A stretch of DNA of 6,100 nt, taken from Pseudomonadota bacterium (GTDB taxonomy: Bacteria; Pseudomonadota; Gammaproteobacteria; Enterobacterales; Enterobacteriaceae). The translations under genes were made by a program, and so were the position numbers. The stretch is taken from positions 1 to 6,100 of the forward strand of contig JAEYFY010000108.1 of NCBI GenBank assembly GCA_023454395.1. The letters run 5' to 3'. The notes beneath the pieces are model-generated. The model was not told the origin of the DNA, made no database searches, and worked only from the letters and a program-made list of their open reading frames with translations. Below, one piece after another: positions 1 to 6,100 of the stretch. Numbering within the stretch: position 1 is the stretch's first letter; every line of letters starts with the position of its first letter.

Positions 1-40
1 GAACCTGATCCAGCTAATACTGGCGTAGGGATTTGAGTCA
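1..40 (+). promoter_or_regulatory. TPP riboswitch (THI element), 3' part only
   Basis: The window opens inside a thiamine pyrophosphate riboswitch aptamer. The stretch 3-8 (ACCTGA) and 24-31 (CGTAGGGA) match the strongly conserved 3' half of the THI element. Between them is the P5 stem, CCAG at 10-13 pairing with CTGG at 20-23 around a CTAATA loop. CCT at 4-6 can pair with AGG at 27-29 as P4. The conserved 5' half, with its CTGAGA motif, lies upstream of the window. The 3' strand of P1 is probably GAGTC at 35-39, which predicts GACTC just outside the window. THI elements precede thiBPQ in other enterobacteria, and TPP binding represses expression. The exact 3' boundary is an estimate. Confidence 0.93.
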
Positions 41-75
41 GGATGTTGCAATATTCATTGGTTTGCCATCCTCAC

Positions 76-106
76 TCCTCAGATCCTACCTGACTTTTAC
101 TGAGGA
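76..106 (+). promoter_or_regulatory. Putative Shine-Dalgarno sequestor hairpin of the TPP riboswitch
   Basis: TCCTCAG at 76-82 is perfectly complementary to CTGAGGA at 100-106, which contains the thiB ribosome binding site. This forms a 7-bp helix with a 17-nt loop. No GC-rich hairpin followed by a U-run is visible between the aptamer and the start codon, so control of translation initiation is more likely than transcription termination. The pairing is seen in the sequence; its role as the ligand-bound OFF state is inferred. Confidence 0.6.
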
Positions 107-113
107 ACTAAAC

Positions 114-1127
114 GTGTTAACTAAATCACTTCGCTTTACTTTCTTTCTGGGCGCTATGGGCATTATGAGTACTTTTTCAGCTCAAGCCTTAGCACAAAAA
201 CCCACACTTACTGTTTACACTTATGATTCATTTACCGCAGATTGGGGACCAGGACCTGCAATAAAAAAAGCGTTTGAACAACAATGTGATTGCGAACTAA
301 AACTTGTCGCTCTTTCTGATGGTGTTTCTCTGCTTAATCGCTTACGTATGGAAGGTAATAAAAGTAAGGCAGATATTATTTTAGGATTAGATAACAATCT
401 GATCCACGCAGCAAAAGAAACCGGGCTTTTCGCCCCAAGTCATATCGATACATCCAAACTTACCTTACCTGAAAAATGGACTGATGATACCTTTGTGCCT
501 TATGACTACGGTTATTTTGCTTTTATCTATGATAAAAACCGCATTGCTAATCCCCCAAAAAGTATGGCTGATCTGCTAAATAGCAAAGAAAAGTGGAAGA
601 TTTTGTATCAAGATCCTCGCACCAGCACACCGGGTTTGGGTTTAATGCTATGGATGCAGTCACTTTATCCTGAAAATACGGCCACTGAATGGAAAAAATT
701 GTCAGAGAAAACGCTAACAGTGACGAAAGGTTGGAGTGAATCTTATGGCTTATTCTTAAAAGGCGAAGGTGATTTTGTACTTAGTTACACATCATCTCCG
801 GGTTATCACATTTTAGCGGATAAAAAAGATAACTATGCAGCGGCAATTTTCGATGAAGGGCATTACTTACAAGTCGAAGTCGCAGCAAAATTGAAATCGA
901 GCAAACAACCTGAATTAGCTCAACAATTTATGCAATTTATGTTAACCCCTGCATTCCAAGAAACCATACCTACTACCAATTGGATGTATCCTGTTATAGA
1001 TATGCCATTACCTGACGTCTATTCCGTGATGCCTAAACCCGAAAAATCATTGCAATTCGATGCAGATGTTGTCGCAAAAGAGCGCCAAACATGGACTCGT
1101 AATTGGCAAGCTGCGGTTAGTCGCTAA
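114..1127 (+). CDS. thiB: Thiamine/TPP ABC transporter, periplasmic binding protein ThiB (TbpA)
   Basis: ThiB captures thiamine, thiamine monophosphate or TPP in the periplasm and delivers it to the ThiP channel. I place the start at GTG 114 because TGAGGAA at 101-107 is a good ribosome binding site seven bases upstream, and because this start gives a clean signal peptide. That peptide has a KSLR basic end, a hydrophobic core and a likely cut after QALA at residue 27. The frame stays open back to a TTG at 33, but those codons lie in the riboswitch leader. The 337-residue product is close to the E. coli length of about 327. It carries the family stretch YTYDSFTADWGPGP at 35-48. W207, Y225, Y231 and W290 align with aromatic residues that I recall lining the thiamine pocket of E. 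coli ThiB. The stop codon overlaps the thiP start by one base. Confidence 0.97.
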   Translation: MLTKSLRFTFFLGAMGIMSTFSAQALAQKPTLTVYTYDSFTADWGPGPAIKKAFEQQCDCELKLVALSDGVSLLNRLRMEGNKSKADIILGLDNNLIHAAKETGLFAPSHIDTSKLTLPEKWTDDTFVPYDYGYFAFIYDKNRIANPPKSMADLLNSKEKWKILYQDPRTSTPGLGLMLWMQSLYPENTATEWKKLSEKTLTVTKGWSESYGLFLKGEGDFVLSYTSSPGYHILADKKDNYAAAIFDEGHYLQVEVAAKLKSSKQPELAQQFMQFMLTPAFQETIPTTNWMYPVIDMPLPDVYSVMPKPEKSLQFDADVVAKERQTWTRNWQAAVSR

Positions 1128-2707
1128 TGGGAAGATGGCTTATCCCGGGGCTATGTGCCTCGGGTTTACTGCTTATTGTCGCGTTATTGTCATTTGGTGC
1201 ATTGTGGTTTAACGCACCAAGTGGTGAGCTGTCCTCAATTTTTGCTGATGAATATTTATGGCATGTCGTCCGCTTTACTTTTTGGCAAGCCTTTTTATCT
1301 GCACTATTTTCGATATTACCGGCTATTTGGCTCGCCAAAGCACTCTATCGACGCCAATTTAAAGGGCGAACACTGTTTTTACGCCTATGCGCCATGAGCC
1401 TTGTATTACCTGTTCTAGTTGCACTTTTTGGTATTTTAACGGTTTATGGCAGAGTGGGATGGATTGCTCAAATTTGTGAATGGCTAGGGATCGACTACCA
1501 ATTTACGCCTTATGGTTTGCAGGGCATTTTACTGGCACATATTTTCTTTAATATGCCATTAGCAACCCGAATGCTATTGCAAGCTCTTGAAAGTATCTCA
1601 TCAGAGCAACGCCAATTAGCTTCACAATTAGGCATGAATGGTTGGCAACGTTTCCGCTTCCTCGAATTTCCTTATTTATGGCGTCAAATACTCCCCACTG
1701 CATCACTAATTTTTATGCTCTGCTTTGCAAGCTTTGCTACCGTGTTGGCATTAGGCGGAGGTCCCGCAGCAACAACGGTTGAACTCGCGATTTATCAAGC
1801 ATTAAGTTATGACTATGATTTACATCGTGCGGCACTTCTGGCGTTGATCCAACTCTTTTGTTGTTTAGGCTTAGTGCTTATCAGTCAAAAGCTAAAAGGT
1901 TCCCTTTTTGTAGGAAACAGCCAAAAGCTGCATTGGCGTGATCCCTATGATCCAATATTTAGCAAAATAACCGATGGTCTAATTATCATCCTTGCGATCC
2001 TCTTTTTAGTGCCACCCATTTTAGCCGTGATCACTGATGGTCTGAATAGCCAATTTCTACGTGTTATTCAACAACCTGTACTTTGGCAAGCTTTTACAAC
2101 CTCACTGATTATTGCTATTGGTGCGGGTATTGTTTGCGTTGTATTAACGATGATGTTGTTATGGAGTAGCCGAGAACTTCGCTTACGCCATTTTAAAAAA
2201 GCAGGACAAGCCATGGAAATGAGTGGTTTGATTATTTTGGCAATGCCGGGAATTGTGTTGGCAACAGGCTTTTTCCTTCTATTCAATAATACGATTGGAT
2301 TACCCGAATCACCGTATGTTTTAGTCATTTTAACCAACGCATTAATTGCCATTCCGTATGCATTAAAAGTACTCGAAAACCCGATGAATGATATCGCTTC
2401 ACGTTATGGTCTTTTATGCCAATCACTTAATTTACAAGGTATAAATCGACTGCGTTGGATAGAATTACGCGCATTGAAAAAGCCGATTTCACAAGCCCTT
2501 GCTTTTGCTTGTGTGATTTCTATTGGTGATTTCGGTATTGTGGCTCTTTTTGGTAATGAAACCTTTAGAACCTTACCTTTCTATCTTTATCAGCAAATTG
2601 GCGCTTATCACACACAAGATGGTGCCGTGACCGCCATGATATTATTGCTACTTTGCTTCACTCTTTTTAGCCTAATAGAACGATTGGCAGGAAAATCTCA
2701 TGATTAA
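1127..2707 (+). CDS. thiP: Thiamine/TPP ABC transporter, inner-membrane permease ThiP
   Basis: ThiP is the membrane channel of the thiamine/TPP importer. It is an internally duplicated permease of 526 residues; E. coli ThiP is about 536, with a slightly longer N-terminus. Many hydrophobic segments are visible, for example near 8-28, 54-70, 87-105, 131-148, 192-212, 236-253, 283-303, 324-346, 366-386, 397-411, 456-476 and 501-518. Each half has an EAA-type cytoplasmic loop that should dock on ThiQ: about 160-190 ([16 protein letters not shown]) and about 420-453 ([17 protein letters not shown]). The ATG shares its A with the thiB stop (TAATG) and has no strong ribosome binding site, which suggests translational coupling. 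The last eight bases overlap thiQ. No frameshift or missing region was noticed. Confidence 0.97.
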   Translation: MGRWLIPGLCASGLLLIVALLSFGALWFNAPSGELSSIFADEYLWHVVRFTFWQAFLSALFSILPAIWLAKALYRRQFKGRTLFLRLCAMSLVLPVLVALFGILTVYGRVGWIAQICEWLGIDYQFTPYGLQGILLAHIFFNMPLATRMLLQALESISSEQRQLASQLGMNGWQRFRFLEFPYLWRQILPTASLIFMLCFASFATVLALGGGPAATTVELAIYQALSYDYDLHRAALLALIQLFCCLGLVLISQKLKGSLFVGNSQKLHWRDPYDPIFSKITDGLIIILAILFLVPPILAVITDGLNSQFLRVIQQPVLWQAFTTSLIIAIGAGIVCVVLTMMLLWSSRELRLRHFKKAGQAMEMSGLIILAMPGIVLATGFFLLFNNTIGLPESPYVLVILTNALIAIPYALKVLENPMNDIASRYGLLCQSLNLQGINRLRWIELRALKKPISQALAFACVISIGDFGIVALFGNETFRTLPFYLYQQIGAYHTQDGAVTAMILLLLCFTLFSLIERLAGKSHD

Positions 2708-3401
2708 ATTAGAGCATCTTGCTTACACTTATGAACACCAACATCTCTTATTTAATTTAACCGTTAATACGGGAGAGCGTATCGCCGTATTAGGTCCCAG
2801 TGGTGCAGGAAAAAGCACATTACTTAGTTTAATTGCTGGTTTTTTACCATCAGAAAAAGGAAGCCTGTTTCTTAATGGTCAAGATCATACAAAAACAGTG
2901 CCAGCAAAACGCCCTATTTCCATGTTATTTCAAGATAACAATCTATTTCCTCATTTAACTGTCAGGCAAAATATTGGCTTGGGGTTAAATCCGGGATTAA
3001 AACTGACTGACGCGCAAAAAGTACTCTTAGAAGATCGCGCTAAACAAGTGGCTCTCAGTGAATATCTTGAACGCTTACCTTCTCAATTATCAGGAGGACA
3101 ACGTCAACGTGTCGCAATTGCGCGTTGCTTGGTACGCGAGCAACCGATTTTATTACTCGATGAGCCTTTCTCTGCCCTTGATCCTGCGTTACGCATTGAA
3201 ATGCTGGCACTACTTGAGCAACTTTGTGATGAAAAAGCGTTAACCTTATTGATGGTTTCTCATAGCTTAGAAGATGCTGCAAAAATTGCCTCAAGAGCGA
3301 TTGTGATTGATAACGGTATGATTGTGTATGATGGAAATACGCAATCACTAATAAATGGTGAAGTGGATCAATCACTTATTTTAGGTATTCCGTTTAATTA
3401 A
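2700..3401 (+). CDS. thiQ: Thiamine/TPP ABC transporter, ATP-binding protein ThiQ
   Basis: ThiQ is the cytoplasmic ATPase that drives import through ThiP. All nucleotide-binding motifs are intact in the 233-residue protein: Walker [10 protein letters not shown] at 32-40, Q-loop Q78 in FQDNNLF, signature LSGGQ at 130-134, Walker B ILLLDEP at 150-156 with catalytic E155, D-loop SALD at 158-161, and switch histidine H188. The Q-loop region with NNLF and the run [12 protein letters not shown] (91-102) are typical of ThiQ rather than generic importer ATPases. The length matches E. coli ThiQ, about 232. The start lies inside the end of thiP (8-nt overlap), and AGGA at 2689-2692 sits seven bases upstream of the ATG. 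It is the last gene of the operon; no strong intrinsic terminator follows. Confidence 0.97.
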   Translation: MIKLEHLAYTYEHQHLLFNLTVNTGERIAVLGPSGAGKSTLLSLIAGFLPSEKGSLFLNGQDHTKTVPAKRPISMLFQDNNLFPHLTVRQNIGLGLNPGLKLTDAQKVLLEDRAKQVALSEYLERLPSQLSGGQRQRVAIARCLVREQPILLLDEPFSALDPALRIEMLALLEQLCDEKALTLLMVSHSLEDAAKIASRAIVIDNGMIVYDGNTQSLINGEVDQSLILGIPFN

Positions 3402-3417
3402 TCTCAACTAAAATTAA

Positions 3418-3433
3418 CTGTATAAATAACCAC
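3418..3433 (+). promoter_or_regulatory. Degenerate LexA (SOS) box-like site upstream of polB
   Basis: The left half CTGTATA at 3418-3424 is a perfect LexA half-site. With the required 8-base spacer the right half is CCAC instead of ACAG, two of four matches. From memory, the E. coli polB (dinA) SOS box reads CTGT-ATAAAACC-ACAG. The stretch here, CTGTATAAATAACCACTA, looks like that site with two extra bases and a changed right arm. It sits where the -35 region of the polB promoter would be. Whether LexA still binds is unknown. Confidence 0.35.
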
Positions 3434-3448
3434 TATATTGACTATAAT
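3419..3448 (+). promoter_or_regulatory. Candidate polB promoter
   Basis: TATAAT at 3443-3448 is a perfect sigma70 -10 hexamer. The -35 is poor: TGTATA at 3419-3424 with an 18-base spacer, overlapping the LexA-like half-site. TTGACT at 3438-3443 runs into the -10 and has no good partner downstream. Transcription would start near 3455, leaving a leader of about 38 nt before the polB ATG. The weak -35 suggests low basal expression. It is inferred from sequence only, and read-through from thiBPQ is also possible. Confidence 0.45.
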
Positions 3449-3481
3449 AAACACATCTTTAGTGAATTATTTGTGTTTATT
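3446..3481. repeat. Perfect 10-bp inverted repeat between thiQ and polB
   Basis: AATAAACACA at 3446-3455 is the exact reverse complement of TGTGTTTATT at 3472-3481, with 16 bases between the arms. It overlaps the end of the candidate -10 box and fills the predicted polB leader. The arms are AT-rich and no T-run follows, so it does not look like a standard intrinsic terminator on the + strand. It could be an mRNA leader hairpin, a weak terminator for thiBPQ, or a protein-binding dyad; the sequence does not decide. Confidence 0.5.
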
Positions 3482-3492
3482 GGGTGCTCATA

Positions 3493-5844
3493 ATGGGTCA
3501 TACGGAACAAGGCTTTATTCTTACTCGCCACTGGAGCGACACCCCCAAAGGTATTGTCGTCTCTTATTGGCTAGCGACAGATAATGGCGCACATAAAGTA
3601 ACTGTTCCTATGCAACACGCTATCGGTTTTGTTGCCCGCCAACATGAAACTGTTTTACGCTCACTCGTTGGTAAAAATCCTGATATTGAAATTCGCCCTC
3701 TCGATTTAAAAGATTTCGAAAGACAGCCCGTTTTTGGTGTTTATTGCAAACAATACCGTCAACTTGTTCAACTTGAGCAACAACTTAAAGAGCATCATAT
3801 TCGCCTTTATGAAGCAGATATCCGCCCTCATGAACGCTATATGATGGAGCGCTTTATCACCGCACCTGTCTGGTTTCGTTATCAACAAAATAATATTGCT
3901 ACATTAAAACCAGCGCCTGATTATCGCCCAATGCTTCGAACTGTGTCTTTGGATATTGAAACCAGTGAATTTGGTGAACTTTACTCCATTGGGCTTGCAG
4001 GTTGTGGTGATAATGTGGTGTTTATGCTGACTGATGAGTTACCCGCAGAATGTGAAAGCCAGCAACCCCAAGGCTATCGCTTATGTTATGTCAGTAGCCG
4101 ATTGCGTTTAATTGAAAAACTAAATGAGTGGATACAACATCACGATCCTGATGCGATTATTGGTTGGAATTTAATTCAATTCGATCTGCGTATTTTGTAC
4201 ACTCACGCCCAACGGTATGGCATCAGTCTATTATTAGGTCGTCAAAATAGCCCATTAGAATGGCGAGAGCATGGATTTAAAAAAGGTCATTTTTTTGCTT
4301 CAGCTCAAGGTCGTTTAATTATCGATGGGATCGATGCTTTGAAAATGGCGACATGGAATTTCCCCTCTTTTAGCCTCGAATCCGTTGCTCAAACACTGTT
4401 AGGTGAAGGTAAAGCCATTGATACACCTTACGCCAGAATGGATGAAATTAATCGGCGCTTTAAAGAAGATAAACCCGCACTGGCTTATTATAATTGGCAA
4501 GATTGTGTCTTAGTAAATCGTATCTTTGATGCGACATCTCTTATGGCGTTCTTATTAGAAAGAGCCTGTGTTACTGGGCTTTCCGTTGATAGAAGCGGTG
4601 GCTCGGTGGCAGCTTTTACCCACCTCTATTTACCCTCAATGCATCGCATTGGATATGTCGCGCCTAATCAAGGTGAAAAGCCTGAAGAACATAGCCCTGG
4701 GGGTTTTGTGATGGATTCGGCTCCCGGCTTATATGATTCTGTTGTTGTGCTTGATTACAAAAGCCTTTATCCCTCTATTATTCGTACTTTTCTAATCGAT
4801 CCCGTAGGAATGATTGAAGGAATGCACCAACCTGATGAAAAGTTTTCTATTTCTGGATTTCGCCAAGCGCGATTTTCGCGAGAACAGCACTGTTTACCCG
4901 CGATTGTGTCACAAATTTGGCATGAAAGAGATAATGCCAAATTACATAAAAATGCCCCGCTTTCTCAAGCTCTCAAAATTATTATGAATGCTTTTTATGG
5001 TGTTTTAGGCTCTGTGGGTTGTCGCTTTTTTGATCCTCGTTTAGCTTCTTCCATTACGCTACGAGGTCATGAAATTATGAAAAAAACACGAGAATTAATT
5101 GAGGCCCAAGGTTATCAAGTTATTTATGGCGATACGGATTCAACCTTTGTTTGGCTAAAATCACCTCACACAGAACAACAAGCACAACAAATTGGGTATC
5201 AATTAGTACAAGAGGTAAATCAATGGTGGAAAACACATCTCTTTGAAAACTATCAGCTAGATTGTAAATTAGAACTAGAATACGAAACCCATTATCGTCG
5301 CTTTTTAATGCCCACTATCCGAGGTATGGAGACCGGTAGCAAGAAGCGCTATGCCGGACTCAGTAATGATAAAATGGTATTTAAGGGGTTAGAAACCGTC
5401 AGAACAGATTGGACGCCCCTTGCTCAAAAATTTCAACAAGAGCTTTATACACGTATTTTTCATCAGCAACCTTATCAGCAGTTTATTCGTGATTATGTCG
5501 CGGATACGCTTGCGGGAAAATATGATGAGAGATTGGTGTATCGTAAACGGTTACGTCGAAAATTATCAGAATATCAGCACCACGTCCCCCCTCATGTCAA
5601 AGCAGCACGCAAGGCGGATGAATATAATTTATCCCAAAATAGACCTCAACAATATCAGCAAGGCGGTTGGATTAGTTATATAATTACCCTCTTGGGGCCT
5701 GAGCCGTTAGAGCACATTACCACTGCACCTGATTATGAGCACTATATCAATAAGCAGTTAATGCCTATTGCAGACGCAATCCTACCTTTTATACAAGATG
5801 ATTTTTCAACCTTGTTAAATGGGCAAATGACACTCTCATTTTAA
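3493..5844 (+). CDS. polB: DNA polymerase II (family B, with 3'-5' exonuclease)
   Basis: This is the damage-inducible family-B polymerase that helps restart stalled forks and bypass some lesions. From ATG 3493 the product is 783 residues, the length of E. coli Pol II. GTG 3484 in the same frame would add three residues but has no ribosome binding site; only a weak GGGTG (3482-3486) precedes the ATG. The proofreading domain is complete: Exo I D154/E156 in SLDIET, Exo II N226 and D231 in GWNLIQFD, Exo III Y333/D337. The polymerase domain has motif [10 protein letters not shown] at 421-429, motif B with K495, N499, Y502 and G503, motif C YGDTDS at 545-550 with D547 and D549, and KKRYAG at 617-622. 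The last six residues, QMTLSF, look like a sliding-clamp peptide. No frameshift or missing motif was found. It stands alone between thiQ and rapA. Confidence 0.98.
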   Translation: MGHTEQGFILTRHWSDTPKGIVVSYWLATDNGAHKVTVPMQHAIGFVARQHETVLRSLVGKNPDIEIRPLDLKDFERQPVFGVYCKQYRQLVQLEQQLKEHHIRLYEADIRPHERYMMERFITAPVWFRYQQNNIATLKPAPDYRPMLRTVSLDIETSEFGELYSIGLAGCGDNVVFMLTDELPAECESQQPQGYRLCYVSSRLRLIEKLNEWIQHHDPDAIIGWNLIQFDLRILYTHAQRYGISLLLGRQNSPLEWREHGFKKGHFFASAQGRLIIDGIDALKMATWNFPSFSLESVAQTLLGEGKAIDTPYARMDEINRRFKEDKPALAYYNWQDCVLVNRIFDATSLMAFLLERACVTGLSVDRSGGSVAAFTHLYLPSMHRIGYVAPNQGEKPEEHSPGGFVMDSAPGLYDSVVVLDYKSLYPSIIRTFLIDPVGMIEGMHQPDEKFSISGFRQARFSREQHCLPAIVSQIWHERDNAKLHKNAPLSQALKIIMNAFYGVLGSVGCRFFDPRLASSITLRGHEIMKKTRELIEAQGYQVIYGDTDSTFVWLKSPHTEQQAQQIGYQLVQEVNQWWKTHLFENYQLDCKLELEYETHYRRFLMPTIRGMETGSKKRYAGLSNDKMVFKGLETVRTDWTPLAQKFQQELYTRIFHQQPYQQFIRDYVADTLAGKYDERLVYRKRLRRKLSEYQHHVPPHVKAARKADEYNLSQNRPQQYQQGGWISYIITLLGPEPLEHITTAPDYEHYINKQLMPIADAILPFIQDDFSTLLNGQMTLSF

Positions 5845-5859
5845 GTTGTGTCATTTTGC
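5823..5859 (+). terminator. Hairpin across the polB stop codon, possible weak terminator
   Basis: AAATGACAC at 5825-5833 pairs perfectly with GTGTCATTT at 5848-5856 around a 14-base loop that contains the polB stop codon. Allowing T5857 to bulge, G5823-C5824 pair with G5858-C5859. The only T-run is part of the 3' arm and is followed by GCAGG, so this is not a canonical Rho-independent terminator. It may instead protect the 3' end of the mRNA. Confidence 0.35.
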
Positions 5860-6029
5860 AGGTGACGGTTTGCTTTGCATCTATTAACATAACGCCCCTT
5901 TGGAGATAATTAGCTTTTCTTTGTTCAAAGAATAAGCACTGTTTATCCCACAGATTTTAATGACAACACCGCAATACTGCATTCATTAATAATTCCTAAA
6001 TTATATATTTGAGAGCTGAGTTTATATAT
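5845..6029 (+). other. polB-rapA intergenic region with possible rapA promoter
   Basis: This 185-nt stretch has no convincing open reading frame. GATAAT at 5905-5910 is a fair -10 hexamer, with TTAACA at 5884-5889 as -35 at a short 15-base spacing. TATATT at 6004-6009 is a second -10-like box without a good -35. The region also holds a strong hairpin (5913-5937). The rapA start has only a weak GAG (6018-6020) as ribosome binding site, nine bases upstream of the ATG. The promoter calls are guesses from hexamers. Confidence 0.35.
5913..5937. repeat. Inverted repeat / hairpin upstream of rapA
   Basis: TTCTTTG at 5917-5923 and CAAAGAA at 5926-5932 form a perfect 7-bp dyad with two bases between the arms. 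Allowing T5933 to bulge, GCTT at 5913-5916 pairs with AAGC at 5934-5937, giving an 11-bp stem. It lies just downstream of the GATAAT box, so it would be at or near the 5' end of a transcript started there. No T-run follows on either strand. It may be an operator dyad or an mRNA leader hairpin; its role is unknown. Confidence 0.5.
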
Positions 6030-6100
6030 ATGCCTTTTACTCTTGGTCAACGTTGGATTAGCGATACTGAAAGCGAGCTTGGACTGGGTACTGTTGTGGC
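6030..6100 (+). CDS. rapA: RNA polymerase-associated ATPase RapA (HepA), 5' end only
   Basis: Only the first 23 codons are present; the gene runs off the right edge. The translation begins [20 protein letters not shown], which matches the start of enterobacterial RapA almost residue for residue. RapA is a Swi2/Snf2-type ATPase of about 970 residues that binds RNA polymerase and helps recycle it after termination. The visible piece belongs to the N-terminal Tudor-like domain region; none of the helicase motifs is in the window. The polB-rapA order is as in E. coli. The ATG at 6030 follows an AT-rich run and has a weak ribosome binding site. Confidence 0.92.

Noticed and set aside
1117..1338. 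Open frame on the - strand, 73 codons, over the thiB-thiP junction
   Set aside because: It lies antisense to two clearly conserved genes, shows no recognisable domain, and has low-complexity hydrophilic content typical of a shadow frame.
3055..3375. Open frame on the - strand, 106 codons, opposite thiQ
   Set aside because: It is entirely antisense to the conserved ATPase motifs of thiQ and the translation resembles no known family.
5420..5683. Open frame on the + strand, 87 codons, inside polB
   Set aside because: It is out of frame with an intact, full-length polB that matches the family through this stretch.
5943..5952. Possible DnaA box (TTATCCCACA)
   Set aside because: The consensus TTATCCACA is interrupted by an extra C, there is one copy only, and no cluster or origin features are nearby.
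5957..5989. 7-bp inverted repeat TTAATGA / TCATTAA with a 19-base spacer
   Set aside because: Short AT-rich arms with wide spacing are expected by chance in this composition; there is no T-run and no link to a promoter box.
6001..6030. TATATA runs on both sides of the rapA leader that could pair over the start codon
   Set aside because: Self-complementary AT repeats pair in many registers and would be very weak; nothing supports a specific structure.
1..6100. A hidden novel system, mobile element, CRISPR array or defence island
   Set aside because: Every gene is a full-length or edge-cut housekeeping gene in a familiar order, intergenic space is under 300 nt in total apart from the riboswitch leader, and no transposase, direct-repeat array or foreign-looking codon use was seen.

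Overview
The window reads as an ordinary chromosomal segment of an AT-rich gammaproteobacterium in the Enterobacterales. All five proteins look like close relatives of Escherichia coli K-12 proteins, but codon use is strongly A/T-biased. A Proteus/Providencia-type member of the Morganellaceae is my best guess. That lineage call is inference from composition and gene order, not from a database match.

Layout, all on the + strand: (1) the 3' end of a TPP riboswitch (THI element) and its expression platform, 1-113; (2) the thiamine/TPP ABC importer operon thiB-thiP-thiQ, 114-3401, with genes overlapping by 1 and 8 nt; (3) a 91-nt AT-rich gap holding a good -10 box, a degenerate LexA-like site and a perfect 10-bp inverted repeat; (4) polB, DNA polymerase II, 3493-5844, intact with all exonuclease and polymerase motifs and a C-terminal clamp-binding peptide; (5) a 185-nt gap with two hairpins; (6) the first 23 codons of rapA, the RNA polymerase recycling ATPase, cut by the window edge.

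How the genes work together: ThiB captures thiamine, TMP or TPP in the periplasm, ThiP is the fused membrane channel, and ThiQ supplies ATP hydrolysis. Intracellular TPP should close the riboswitch and hide the thiB ribosome binding site, giving feedback control of uptake. A 7-bp helix that would sequester that site is visible. polB is a separate, DNA-damage-related unit and rapA another.

In E. coli the order is thiBPQ - yabI - araC - araBAD - polB - rapA. Here the yabI/ara block is absent and polB follows thiQ directly. I found no mobile element, CRISPR array, tRNA, rRNA, broken gene or unknown protein, and no evidence for an undescribed system. The points worth a second look are regulatory: the riboswitch expression platform, the decayed LexA site, and the unexplained inverted repeats on both sides of polB.
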